In this document: one piece after another, positions 43,544-51,761 of the stretch
Position numbering within the stretch: the first letter of the stretch is position 1
How the letters are laid out: each line of letters starts with the position of its first letter
DNA from: an uncultured Bacteroides sp.
GTDB taxonomy: Bacteria > Bacteroidota > Bacteroidia > Bacteroidales > Bacteroidaceae
DNA: 54,131 bases
Assembly (NCBI GenBank): GCA_937890825.1
Contig: CALADS010000044.1
Coordinates: 1-54,131 of the forward strand
Reading direction: 5' to 3'
Translations under genes and position numbers: made by a program
Notes under the pieces: generated by a model
Databases searched by the model: none
Told to the model about the DNA's origin: nothing
The model's input: only the letters and a program-made list of their open reading frames with translations

Positions 43544-44515
43544 TTAAAGATTAGTTTCAGGTTGTATAAAACTTAGTTTTGTTTCTTTCTTGTCTACTTC
43601 CAGACATACTTGAGCACCGTTGATAAGCGGTACGTTCAGTGTGACGTGTCCCACCGGGAAGTTGAAGCAGACCGGGTAATCATATTCTTTCACCAAATCG
43701 GCCAGGGCTCCGTATACATCTTTCCCCAGGGCATAGTTTTCTTCGTATTCTGTAAACTGCCCGATAATCAGTCCGGATAGCTTCTCCAGCACTCCTCCTA
43801 ATTTCAGGTTGTACATCATCCGTTCGATGGCATGGGGACGTTCGCCCACGTCTTCTATAAACAGAATACTGCCTTCCGGCGGAATGTCGTATGGTGTGCC
43901 ACGTAATCCATAGAATACGGCCAGGTTTCCTCCGCGCAAGGTGCCTTGTGCAGTACCCGGCCGGTTAAGTTTGTGGGCGGCACAGGTATAGCTGAAAGCA
44001 ATGTCGGGTGAGGATACGTCATCTTTGGGGTATGGAGTGAAGTGACCGAATAAGATGTCCTTCAGCATCAGGGTGCAGAAGTCGTCTTCCGGTTCCACGG
44101 TAAGGTGGCGGGCCATAGGGGCATGGATAGAGGCAAATCCGTTTTTCTGCAGCAAGTTGTGCAGCACGGTAATGTCGCTGAATCCGATGAGCCATTTAGG
44201 GTGTTGGCGGAAGCCTGTCAGGTCGAGTTTGTCAATCAGATGAACAGCCCCATAGCCTCCGCGACTGCATAAGATGGCTTTGGCTTTCTCATTGTCCAAT
44301 GCCCGTTGCAGGTCTTTCAGCCGTTGGCGCACAGTGCCGGCATATTTCCCGTCTGCTCCGTCGGCATAAGCCGTAACGATTACATCCAGTCCCCAGGAAG
44401 CCAATCGCTCTTGGGCACCTTTCAAGAAGGATTTATCTATCTTTCCGGAAGGAGAGAGAATCACTACACGGTCGCCCTCTTGAAGAAAGGGTGGGAAAAT
44501 CAGGCTGTTACTCAT
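43544..44515 (-). CDS. LD-carboxypeptidase (S66 family)
   Basis: The 323-residue S66 serine peptidase removes the terminal D-Ala from murein tetrapeptides during peptidoglycan recycling; MccF-like members detoxify microcin C. Signs are the early GDRVVILSPSG, the CSRGGYGAVHLID stretch, the nucleophile region IGFSDIT, and late LFIEDVGE and PVGHV segments that supply the Glu and His. The ATG at 44515 is chosen; a TTG seven codons earlier lies in the -7 box. Confidence 0.9.
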   Translation of the reverse strand: MSNSLIFPPFLQEGDRVVILSPSGKIDKSFLKGAQERLASWGLDVIVTAYADGADGKYAGTVRQRLKDLQRALDNEKAKAILCSRGGYGAVHLIDKLDLTGFRQHPKWLIGFSDITVLHNLLQKNGFASIHAPMARHLTVEPEDDFCTLMLKDILFGHFTPYPKDDVSSPDIAFSYTCAAHKLNRPGTAQGTLRGGNLAVFYGLRGTPYDIPPEGSILFIEDVGERPHAIERMMYNLKLGGVLEKLSGLIIGQFTEYEENYALGKDVYGALADLVKEYDYPVCFNFPVGHVTLNVPLINGAQVCLEVDKKETKLSFIQPETNL

Positions 44516-44533
44516 ACAAAGTTCATTTTTCTG

Positions 44534-44541
44534 CAAAAGTA
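44534..44541 (-). promoter_or_regulatory. -7 box TACTTTTG for the LD-carboxypeptidase-QC-sufE operon
   Basis: The complement of 44534-44541 is TACTTTTG, 18 bp before the ATG at 44515. No clear -33 box. Confidence 0.5.
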
Positions 44542-44707
44542 CATAATTCGAAACAGATTCTAGAAGGCTTTAACTTCTTCTAACGACTGACTCGGTTGAA
44601 TAGGAATTTTCGTCTTGTCAGATTGATAGAAAATGCAGGAAAAAAAACAGGAAAATATGGTTGTATATTCGGCATTTTTTTTAGATATTTGCTAAAAATC
44701 TAACGTT

Positions 44708-45628
44708 ATGGAACCAATTCGGAATTTTGATCAGTTGACTGCTCATCTGAAATCCCTGCGCCAGCGGAAAAAGATTGCAGTGGTTTGTGCCAAAGACCCC
44801 AATACAGAGTATGCCATTGCACGTGCCTTGGAAGAGGGCATAGCGGAATTTCTGATGATAGGCAACTCTGCAGATCTGGAAAAATATCCCACATTGAAAC
44901 AATATCCTCAGTATGTTCACAAACTGCATATTGAAGACCCGGATGAGGCTGCCCGCGAGGCGGTGCGCATAGTGCGTGAAGGCGGAGCCGATATTCTTAT
45001 GAAAGGTATTATCAATACAGATAATCTGCTGCGGGCTATATTGGATAAGGAAAACGGACTTCTGCCTAAAGGAAAGGTGCTTACCCATCTGGCTGTCATG
45101 CAAATCCCTACCTACGATAAACTGCTGTTCTTCTCGGATGCGGCTGTGATTCCTCGCCCCACGTTGCAACAGCGTATCGAGATGATTCAGTATGCCATTA
45201 CTGCCTGCCATCATTTCGGTATAGAACAGCCGCGCATTTCATTGATTCACTGCACAGAGAAAGTCAGTCCGAAATTTCCGCATTCTTTAGATTACGTCAA
45301 TATCGTGGAACTGGCTGAGGCTGGCGAGTTTGGCAATGTCATTATAGACGGTCCGCTAGATGTGAAGACTTCTTGTGAAAAGACCAGCGGCGATATAAAG
45401 GGTATAGTATCGCCTATCAATGGAGAGGCGGATGTATTGATATTCCCCAATATTGAGTCGGGCAATGCGTTCTATAAAGCCGTATCTCTGTTCTCTCATG
45501 CCGATATGGCCGGTCTGCTGCAAGGACCGATATGTCCGGTGGTATTGCCTTCGCGCAGTGATTCCGGATTATCCAAGTATTACAGCATCGCCATGGCTTG
45601 CTTAACCAGCGGTTCCTACTTGAAGTGA
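44708..45628 (+). CDS. ptb: Phosphate butyryltransferase (Ptb)
   Basis: The 306-residue enzyme exchanges CoA for phosphate on butyryl- or branched-chain acyl-CoA. Family marks are the KGIINTDNLLRAIL segment (about 99-112), LTHLAVMQIP, and the C-terminal GPICPVVLPSRSDSGLSKYYSIAMA. Next to it is the kinase that turns the acyl phosphate into acid plus ATP. In Bacteroides the pair may serve isobutyrate or isovalerate rather than butyrate; this is inference. Confidence 0.92.
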   Translation: MEPIRNFDQLTAHLKSLRQRKKIAVVCAKDPNTEYAIARALEEGIAEFLMIGNSADLEKYPTLKQYPQYVHKLHIEDPDEAAREAVRIVREGGADILMKGIINTDNLLRAILDKENGLLPKGKVLTHLAVMQIPTYDKLLFFSDAAVIPRPTLQQRIEMIQYAITACHHFGIEQPRISLIHCTEKVSPKFPHSLDYVNIVELAEAGEFGNVIIDGPLDVKTSCEKTSGDIKGIVSPINGEADVLIFPNIESGNAFYKAVSLFSHADMAGLLQGPICPVVLPSRSDSGLSKYYSIAMACLTSGSYLK

Positions 45629-45665
45629 TATATAGGGGCTTGTTGAACCTTTAAATCAACCGTAT

Positions 45666-46748
45666 ATGAAAATATTAGCCATCAATCCCGGTTCTACTTC
45701 TACGAAAATAGCCGTTTATGAGGATACGATGCCTCAGTTAGTTTATAGTATTCGGCATTCTGTAGAAGAATTAGCACAGTTTCCGCATGTAATCGACCAG
45801 TTTGAATTTCGTAAACAACTGGTACTGGAAGCTCTTGCAAGGCATGATATACCTTTTGAGTTTGATGCGATTATAGGGCGGGGAGGTTTGTTGAAACCCA
45901 TTCCCGGTGGGGTGTACGAGGTGAATGATGCCATGCTGAACGATTGCAGGCATGCCATGCGTAGCCACGCCTGTAATTTGGGTTGCCTGATAGCTCATGA
46001 ATTGGCTGTGATGCTGCCTGGCTGTCGTTCTTTTATAGCCGATCCGGGAGTAGTGGATGAACTGGATGAAATCGCTCGTATTACAGGGTCTCCGATGATG
46101 CCTCGTGTGGTTATCTGGCATGCGCTCAATCAGCGTGCCATTGCCCGTCGGTATGCAGCTGAATGTAGTGCAAATAATCCGGCTCATCCGGTGAAATATG
46201 AAGACCTGAATCTGATAGTCTGTCATTTGGGAGGCGGAGTGTCGGTTGGCGTACATCGTAAAGGGCGTGCAGTAGATGTGCCTAATGCGTTGGATGGCTC
46301 AGGCCCTTTCTCGCCCGAGCGTGCAGGAACTTTGCCGGCAGGGCAGTTGATCGATATCTGTCATTCGGGGCAATATACTACGGCAGAATTGAAGAAGCGT
46401 ATATCAGGCAAAGCAGGATTGGCGGCTCATCTGGGTACTACCGATATTCCGGCTATTGAAAAACGGATAGCCGAAGGAGATACCCATGCCGAACTGGTGC
46501 TGAATGCCATGATTTATCAGATAGCTAAGGAAATCGGGGGGGCGGCTGTGGTACTTTTTGGTCAGGTGGATGCTATTCTGCTGACAGGGGGAATGGCACA
46601 TTCTCACTACATCGCCTCGCGCTTAAGTGAGCGGGTGTCTTTTTTGGCTCCTGTGCATATTTATCCTGGCGAAGATGAACTGGAAGCTTTGGCGCTGAAT
46701 GCTTTAGGTGCTTTGCGTGGTGATTTGCCGGTTCGGGAGTACCGCTAG
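45666..46748 (+). CDS. buk: Butyrate kinase (Buk)
   Basis: The 360-residue ASKHA-fold kinase makes ATP from butyryl (or branched-chain acyl) phosphate. Visible motifs are the phosphate-1 loop NPGSTSTKIAVYED (7-20), CHLGGGVSVGVHRKGRAVD (about 191-209), and ILLTGGMAHS (near 305). It follows ptb by 37 bp, so the two form an operon. The downstream gap carries a candidate small RNA and terminators. Confidence 0.93.
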   Translation: MKILAINPGSTSTKIAVYEDTMPQLVYSIRHSVEELAQFPHVIDQFEFRKQLVLEALARHDIPFEFDAIIGRGGLLKPIPGGVYEVNDAMLNDCRHAMRSHACNLGCLIAHELAVMLPGCRSFIADPGVVDELDEIARITGSPMMPRVVIWHALNQRAIARRYAAECSANNPAHPVKYEDLNLIVCHLGGGVSVGVHRKGRAVDVPNALDGSGPFSPERAGTLPAGQLIDICHSGQYTTAELKKRISGKAGLAAHLGTTDIPAIEKRIAEGDTHAELVLNAMIYQIAKEIGGAAVVLFGQVDAILLTGGMAHSHYIASRLSERVSFLAPVHIYPGEDELEALALNALGALRGDLPVREYR

Positions 46749-46822
46749 TGAAGCAAGTGTGCTAAAATGGACATTTTTGTATTTTTTTTGCACAAAAATG
46801 GTCAGGAAACAGATATTTCCTT

Positions 46823-46830
46823 TATCTTTG
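46823..46830 (+). promoter_or_regulatory. Orphan -7 box TATCTTTG in the buk-pnp gap
   Basis: A perfect TATCTTTG with no ORF downstream before a strong terminator about 50 bp on. The -33 position is weak. Confidence 0.45.
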
Positions 46831-46837
46831 TCGCTGT

Positions 46838-46916
46838 GTTAAGTTAATAAATTGATTAAGGTCGATTTTTGACTCTTTTAATCGGGAAGTATGGGGGTAC
46901 TTCCCGATTTTTTTGT
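46838..46916 (+). ncRNA. Candidate small RNA between buk and pnp
   Basis: About 80 bases run from just after TATCTTTG to a textbook terminator: 12-bp perfect stem AATCGGGAAGTA/TACTTCCCGATT (46880-46891 with 46898-46909), loop TGGGGG, then a T run. No ORF fits. The start is estimated from the -7 box. It could instead be only the buk terminator with a chance -7 box upstream. Confidence 0.4.
46880..46916 (+). terminator. Strong intrinsic terminator (buk or small RNA)
   Basis: 12-bp perfect stem, loop TGGGGG, seven T. Confidence 0.88.
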
Positions 46917-46926
46917 TGATACAAAC

Positions 46927-46966
46927 AATAAAGGTGTGCCGATATTGATTTCGACACACCTTTATT
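46927..46966 (-). terminator. Terminator of pnp
   Basis: AATAAAGGTGTG (46927-46938) pairs perfectly with 46955-46966 and lies 49 bp after the pnp stop on the minus strand. The T tract after it is short (TTATTGTTTG). Confidence 0.75.
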
Positions 46967-47014
46967 CATAATTGACGCAATGATGGTGCTGTTAGAGTAC
47001 AGCTATCGTTTTTT

Positions 47015-49195
47015 TTACTTTTCGCGTTTTTCTTTTCTTTCCGGACGTTCTCTTCTTTCCGGGCGTTCTATATATCCTTCCGGTTTAGGAAGCAGCACCT
47101 TGTGAGAAAGTTTGAACTTACCGGTTTTCGGATCGATATCCAGCAGTTTAACTTCGATTTCATCTCCTTCTTTCAGTCCGGCTTCTTCTACTGTTTCCAG
47201 ACGTTTCCAGTCGATTTCAGAGATGTGGAGCAAACCGTCTTTGCCCGGTAAGAATTCTACGAATGCACCATAAGGCATGATAGAGCGAATCTTACCAGTG
47301 TAAACCTCGCCAATTTCGGGCACAGCTACGATGGCTTTAATCAGACGGATAGCCTCGTCGATGCATTGCTTGTTGGTACCGGCAATTTCGATACGGCCTA
47401 CATTGTCTATTTCTTCAATGGTAATGGTAGCACCGGTTTCTTCCTGCATACCTTGGATGATCTTGCCGCCAGGGCCGATTACAGCACCGATGAATTCCTT
47501 AGGAATGGTCATGGTCTCGATGCGTGGAGCATGCGGTTTCAAGTCTTCACGAGGTTCAGCGATACAGTCAGTCAGTTTGCCGAGGATATATTCGCGACCT
47601 TCTTTAGCCTGCAACAAGGCTTTTTCCAGAATGTCGTACGACAAACCGTCTACCTTGATGTCCATCTGTGTGGCTGTGATACCGTTCTTCGTACCAGTCA
47701 CCTTGAAGTCCATATCTCCTAAGTGGTCTTCATCACCAAGGATATCAGACAATACGGCATACTTGTCTTCGCCAGCATTCTTGATAAGTCCCATTGCAAT
47801 ACCAGATACCGGATTCTTGATTTTTACACCGGCATCCATCAGTGCCAAAGTACCGGCACATACAGTAGCCATTGAAGAAGAACCGTTTGATTCAAGAATG
47901 TCTGAAACTACGCGTACCACGTACGGGTAATCTGCCGGAATCTGACCTTTCAATGCACGCCAAGCCAAGTGTCCGTGACCGATTTCACGGCGTCCTACAC
48001 CACGCTGTGCTTTAGCTTCGCCTGTAGAGAATGGGGGGAAGTTATAGTGCAATAAGAAACGTTCTTTACCGTGAGTCAATACATCGTCTACGATTTTTTC
48101 ATCAAGTTTTGTACCTAATGTAACGGTAGAGAGTGATTGGGTTTCACCACGGGTAAAGATAGCAGAGCCGTGAGGGCCGGGCAGATAACCGGTTTCGCAC
48201 CAGATGGGGCGGATTTCAGTAGTCTTACGACCGTCTAAGCGCTTGCCTTCATCCAAGATACAACGGCGCATAGCCTCTTTTTCTACGTCGTGATAGTAGC
48301 GGTCGATCAGCGGAGCCTTTTCTTCCAATTCTTCTTCTGAGAACTGAGCCTTGAATTCGTCACAAATAGCATCGAATGCATCCTGGCGAGCATGCTTGTC
48401 GCGGTTACCCTCGCTGGCAATAGCGTATGCTTTGGCATAGCAAGCATCGTGAACAGCCTGACGCAATTCTTCGTCGTTCACTTCGTGGCAATATTCGCGT
48501 TTTACAGTAGAACCTACCAGCTCGGCCAATTCCATTTGTGCTTTACATTGCGGCTTGATAGCCTCATGAGCAGCTTTGAGGGCAGCCAATAAGTCTTGTT
48601 CAGACACTTCGTCCATTTCGCCTTCTACCATCATGATGTTCTCGTAGGTAGCACCTACCATCAAATCCATGTCGGCTTGTTCTAATTGTTCGAACGTGGG
48701 GTTGATGACAAATTCACCGTTGATACGGGCTACACGAACTTCAGAGATAGGTCCGTTGAACGGAATATCAGAAACTGCTAAAGCGGCAGAAGCTGCCAAT
48801 CCAGCCAATGCATCGGGCATGTCTACACCATCGGCAGAGAAAAGGATGATGTTTACATATACTTCAGCATGAAAATTGTCAGGGAATAAGGGGCGGAGAG
48901 CACGGTCTACGAGGCGGCAAGTTAGGATTTCGTAATCAGAAGCGCGGCCTTCGCGTTTAGTGAAACCTCCGGGGAAACGTCCGAAAGCGGAGAATTTTTC
49001 TTTGTACTCTACCTGAAGCGGCATAAAATCTGTTCCGGGAACTGCGTCCTTGGCGGCACAAACAGTAGCCAAAAGCATGGTGTTACCCATGCGAAGCATT
49101 ACAGAACCATCTGCCTGTTTTGCCAGCTTTCCCGTTTCGAGCGTGATGGTTCTTCCATCAGGAAGCTCGATTGTCTTAACAATAGGGTTAATCAT
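47015..49195 (-). CDS. pnp: Polyribonucleotide nucleotidyltransferase (PNPase)
   Basis: The 726-residue enzyme degrades RNA 3' to 5' using phosphate. It has two RNase PH domains with the helical linker, a KH domain with the IGPGGKI loop (near 560) and an S1 domain (about 632-703, YTGKIRSIMPYGAFVEFLPGKDG). It ends in a charged Arg/Glu-rich tail (RPERRERPERKEKREK). FPPFSTGEAK and RREIGHG in the second PH domain are typical active-site stretches. It is a single gene with its own -7 box and terminator. Confidence 0.98.
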   Translation of the reverse strand: MINPIVKTIELPDGRTITLETGKLAKQADGSVMLRMGNTMLLATVCAAKDAVPGTDFMPLQVEYKEKFSAFGRFPGGFTKREGRASDYEILTCRLVDRALRPLFPDNFHAEVYVNIILFSADGVDMPDALAGLAASAALAVSDIPFNGPISEVRVARINGEFVINPTFEQLEQADMDLMVGATYENIMMVEGEMDEVSEQDLLAALKAAHEAIKPQCKAQMELAELVGSTVKREYCHEVNDEELRQAVHDACYAKAYAIASEGNRDKHARQDAFDAICDEFKAQFSEEELEEKAPLIDRYYHDVEKEAMRRCILDEGKRLDGRKTTEIRPIWCETGYLPGPHGSAIFTRGETQSLSTVTLGTKLDEKIVDDVLTHGKERFLLHYNFPPFSTGEAKAQRGVGRREIGHGHLAWRALKGQIPADYPYVVRVVSDILESNGSSSMATVCAGTLALMDAGVKIKNPVSGIAMGLIKNAGEDKYAVLSDILGDEDHLGDMDFKVTGTKNGITATQMDIKVDGLSYDILEKALLQAKEGREYILGKLTDCIAEPREDLKPHAPRIETMTIPKEFIGAVIGPGGKIIQGMQEETGATITIEEIDNVGRIEIAGTNKQCIDEAIRLIKAIVAVPEIGEVYTGKIRSIMPYGAFVEFLPGKDGLLHISEIDWKRLETVEEAGLKEGDEIEVKLLDIDPKTGKFKLSHKVLLPKPEGYIERPERRERPERKEKREK

Positions 49196-49227
49196 AAAAA
49201 TATTTTGTTTTCTTTCAAAAATTCGTG

Positions 49228-49235
49228 CAAAGATA
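49228..49235 (-). promoter_or_regulatory. -7 box TATCTTTG for pnp
   Basis: The complement of 49228-49235 is TATCTTTG, 32 bp before the pnp ATG. No -33 TTG at the usual spacing. Confidence 0.5.
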
Positions 49236-49328
49236 CATATTAATTTTATAAATAGGTGAAAATGAGTGGAAAACTTTGTCGAGAATAGTCTTTTTTGCTT
49301 TTTAGCGAGTAAGAAATGAGAAAAATGC

Positions 49329-49358
49329 TTTGACTCAATTTGAAAAGACGTATATTTG
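49329..49358 (+). promoter_or_regulatory. Promoter of the thioredoxin-fold lipoprotein gene
   Basis: TTTG (49329-49332), 18 bp, TATATTTG (49351-49358), 36 bp before the ATG at 49395. An in-frame TTG lies inside the -7 box and cannot be the start. Confidence 0.65.
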
Positions 49359-49394
49359 CAGACTCATTCGAAAAAAGGAAAACAGAATAGCAAT

Positions 49395-50546
49395 ATGAAG
49401 AAAATCTTTATGATAGCGCTTGGGGTAGCAGTCTTGAGTGCATGTGATTCGGAACCGAAGTTCAAGGTAGAGGGGCAGATTACAGATGCTGCAGATAAAA
49501 TGCTCTACCTGGAAGCATCAGCGCTGGGGGGAATTTTGCCGTTGGACTCAGTAAAGTTGAAAGGTAATGGCTCGTTTTCTTTTAAGCAGACTTGTCCGGA
49601 ATCACCGGAATTCTATCGTTTGCGTGTAGAAGATAAGATTATTAATTTCTCTGTAGATTCTACAGAAACAATTCGTTTCACAGCTCCCTTTGCAGAAATG
49701 TCTACCGATTATGTGGTAGAAGGGTCAGATAATAGTTCTAAAATCAAGGAGCTTACCTTGAAGCAAATGGCTCTTCAAAACAAAGTGGATGCTTTGGCGA
49801 AAGCCATGCAGTCGCGTCAGATAGGAGTAGATGTGTTTGAAGATAGCTTGGCGCTGTTAATGAAAAATTACAAGGATGATGTAAAAGTGAATTATATATT
49901 CTCGGCTCCCAATGCAGCATCGGCTTATTTTGCCTTGTTTCAGAAGTTGAATGACTATTTGATTTTCGATCCTTTAAATAATAAGGATGACGTCAAGTGT
50001 TTTGCTGCAGTGGCAACCAGCTTGAATAATTTCTATCCGCATGCCGTGCGTTCTAAAAATCTGTATAATATAGTTATAAAGGGAATGAAGAATACGCGTG
50101 CACCAAAAGAAAAAGTCTTGGAAATTCCTCAAGAAGTGATTACTGAAACAGGAGTGATAGATATTGCATTGCGTGATATGAAGGGTAATGTGAGAAAACT
50201 GACTGATCTGAAAGGAAAGGCTGTGATTCTGGATTTTACGATTTATCAGAGTGCAGTATCGGCTACGCATAATTATCTATTGCGCGATCTTTATGATAAG
50301 TATGCTGCACAGGGGTTGGAAATCTATCAGGTGTCACTGGATGCGGATGAACATTATTGGAAGACTACTGCAGATAACCTGCCCTGGATTTGTGTGCGCG
50401 ATGCTAGTGGCATTTATTCATCTTTGGCTACGACTTATAATGTAACTTCAGTGCCTACTCTCTTCTTAGTAAATAAGAATAATGAATTGAGTGCCCGCGG
50501 TGAGATGGTTAAGGATTTGGAAGCAGCGGTAAAAGCTATGCTTTAA
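49395..50546 (+). CDS. DUF4369/TlpA-like thioredoxin-fold lipoprotein lacking CxxC
   Basis: The 383-residue lipoprotein is lipidated at C17 (LSAC). An N-terminal DUF4369-like beta domain (about 20-125) and a helical linker precede a thioredoxin fold (about 245-383) with the cis-Pro region VTSVPTLFLVNK. At the redox site it reads YQSAVSA (284-290), so both cysteines of WCxxC are replaced by Ser. It therefore cannot do dithiol exchange and may bind rather than reduce its partner. Codon use is like its neighbours. Confidence 0.85.
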   Translation: MKKIFMIALGVAVLSACDSEPKFKVEGQITDAADKMLYLEASALGGILPLDSVKLKGNGSFSFKQTCPESPEFYRLRVEDKIINFSVDSTETIRFTAPFAEMSTDYVVEGSDNSSKIKELTLKQMALQNKVDALAKAMQSRQIGVDVFEDSLALLMKNYKDDVKVNYIFSAPNAASAYFALFQKLNDYLIFDPLNNKDDVKCFAAVATSLNNFYPHAVRSKNLYNIVIKGMKNTRAPKEKVLEIPQEVITETGVIDIALRDMKGNVRKLTDLKGKAVILDFTIYQSAVSATHNYLLRDLYDKYAAQGLEIYQVSLDADEHYWKTTADNLPWICVRDASGIYSSLATTYNVTSVPTLFLVNKNNELSARGEMVKDLEAAVKAML

Positions 50547-50605
50547 ACTCGGATGCGTTTAGATACGCCAAATCTCAAATTATGTTACAAAACAGACTTT
50601 AGGGC

Positions 50606-50636
50606 TTGACGGGCATTGATTAAAAGCCTATCTTTG
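50606..50636 (+). promoter_or_regulatory. Promoter of greA with long leader
   Basis: TTG (50606-50608), 20 bp, TATCTTTG (50629-50636). The leader to the greA ATG is about 100 bases and holds a leader ORF and a terminator hairpin. Confidence 0.7.
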
Positions 50637-50650
50637 CCGAAGAAATGATA

Positions 50651-50659
50651 AAAGGAGGG
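50651..50659 (+). promoter_or_regulatory. Shine-Dalgarno AAAGGAGGG before the greA leader ORF
   Basis: A strong match to the 16S tail, with GGAGG ending 8 bases before the ATG at 50667. Such sequences are rare before genes in Bacteroidetes. Confidence 0.55.
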
Positions 50660-50693
50660 TTCCAGCATGCTGACCATGTTGGAATTCTTTTTT
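50660..50693 (+). terminator. Terminator-like hairpin (attenuator) in the greA leader
   Basis: TTCCAGCATG (50660-50669) pairs over 10 bp, including one G-U, with 50675-50684 around loop CTGAC, then TTCTTTTTTG. It lies inside the greA transcript, about 50 bases before greA. Confidence 0.65.
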
Positions 50694-50702
50694 GTTATAT
50701 AG
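50667..50702 (+). CDS. Leader ORF of 11 codons upstream of greA
   Basis: ATG at 50667 to TAG at 50700-50702 would encode MLTMLEFFFVI. It has a strong Shine-Dalgarno at the right distance, and its start codon and body overlap the terminator hairpin at 50660-50693. A ribosome on it would melt the hairpin and allow read-through into greA. The peptide itself is short and hydrophobic; its existence is inferred from position only. Confidence 0.4.
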   Translation: MLTMLEFFFVI

Positions 50703-50730
50703 TACCGATATAAAAAACAATATAAAAATT

Positions 50731-50737
50731 AAGGAGG
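50731..50737 (+). promoter_or_regulatory. Perfect Shine-Dalgarno AAGGAGG before greA
   Basis: Seven bases complementary to the 16S 3' end, 7 bases before the ATG. Almost no other start in this window has one. Confidence 0.75.
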
Positions 50738-50744
50738 AAATAAA

Positions 50745-51209
50745 ATGGCTTATATGTCAGAAGAAGGCTACAATAAACTGTTGGCCGATTTGAAACATTT
50801 GGAGGCGGTAGAACGTCCCAAGATAGTTGCGGCTATTGCCGAAGCTAGAGATAAAGGTGATTTGTCTGAGAATGCAGAATATGATGCCGCCAAGGAGGCT
50901 CAAGGATTGCTGGAGGGTAAAATTGCCCAACTTAAAATGGTTATTGCCGATGCAAAGATTATCGATGAGTCAAAACTGAAGACCGATAGCGTGCAAATCC
51001 TGAATAAGGTGGAACTGAAGAATGTAAAGAATGGCATGAAGATGACTTATACTATCGTATCTGAAAGTGAAGCGAATCTGAAAGAAGGAAAGATTTCTGT
51101 TAACACTCCGATTGCTCAAGGCTTATTGGGCAAGAAGGTGGGTGATGTAGCTGACATCAAAGTGCCTCAAGGCATGATTAAATTAGAAGTATTGAATATA
51201 TCATTTTAA
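50745..51209 (+). CDS. greA: Transcription elongation factor GreA
   Basis: The 154-residue factor rescues backtracked RNA polymerase by stimulating transcript cleavage. The N-terminal antiparallel coiled coil (about 1-76) carries the conserved tip DKGDLSENAEYDAAKEAQG with the acidic residues that coordinate Mg2+. The C-terminal FKBP-like domain follows (about 80-154). Length and sequence are normal for the family. It has an unusual leader with two Shine-Dalgarno sequences and a terminator. Confidence 0.96.
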   Translation: MAYMSEEGYNKLLADLKHLEAVERPKIVAAIAEARDKGDLSENAEYDAAKEAQGLLEGKIAQLKMVIADAKIIDESKLKTDSVQILNKVELKNVKNGMKMTYTIVSESEANLKEGKISVNTPIAQGLLGKKVGDVADIKVPQGMIKLEVLNISF

Positions 51210-51218
51210 ATAAATCAG

Positions 51219-51254
51219 AAGGCAGGTCTGCTTATTGCAGGCTTGCCTTATTTT
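51219..51254 (+). terminator. Hairpin between greA and HIT gene
   Basis: AAGGCAGGTCTGC pairs imperfectly with GCAGGCTTGCCTT around TTATT, then ATTTTATC. It lies 13 bp before the HIT start, so it may reduce rather than stop transcription. Confidence 0.6.
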
Positions 51255-51266
51255 ATCTATATCGTT

Positions 51267-51659
51267 ATGGCAACTATATTTAGTAGAATTATAGCTGGAG
51301 AGATTCCTTGCTATAAGGTGGCTGAGAATGAGAAATTTTTTGCTTTTTTGGATATTAATCCCTTGGTGAAAGGACATACATTGGTGGTGCCCAAGCAGGA
51401 AGTGGATTATATCTTTGACATTTCTGATGAAGATTTAGCGGCTATGCATGTTTTTGCCAAACAGGTAGCTTTGGCCATTGGCAAGGCATTTCCTTGTCGT
51501 AAGGTAGGACAGGCTGTATTGGGTTTGGAAGTGCCTCATGCGCATATTCATCTGATACCTATGCAGAATGAAAAAGATATGTTGTTTTCTAATCCGAAAC
51601 TGCAACTTTCTGCTGAAGAATTTGAAGCGGTGGCAGCGGCTATTCGTGCTGAGCTTTAA
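51267..51659 (+). CDS. HIT family nucleotide-binding protein
   Basis: The 130-residue protein has the histidine triad HAHIH (H91, H93, H95) that acts on AMP-linked phosphoramidates or dinucleotides. The N-terminal SRIIAGEIPCYKVAENEKFFAFLDINP and GHTLVVPK are standard. The ATG at 51267 gives the typical start; an in-frame ATG 8 codons earlier sits in the terminator hairpin. It follows greA by 57 bp. Confidence 0.93.
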   Translation: MATIFSRIIAGEIPCYKVAENEKFFAFLDINPLVKGHTLVVPKQEVDYIFDISDEDLAAMHVFAKQVALAIGKAFPCRKVGQAVLGLEVPHAHIHLIPMQNEKDMLFSNPKLQLSAEEFEAVAAAIRAEL

Positions 51660-51690
51660 ATGTGTTTGCAATCCTCCTTTTTAAATAAAT

Positions 51691-51740
51691 GAAAGCGGGA
51701 ACAGAATCGATGTGAATCTGTTCCCGCTTTCATTTTATTG
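51691..51740. terminator. Bidirectional terminator between HIT and manC
   Basis: 15-bp perfect stem GAAAGCGGGAACAGA (51691-51705) with 51717-51731, then ATTTTATT. It serves the convergent HIT and mannose-1-phosphate guanylyltransferase genes. Confidence 0.85.
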
Positions 51741-51761
51741 ATAGGAATGGGATTATGCTTT

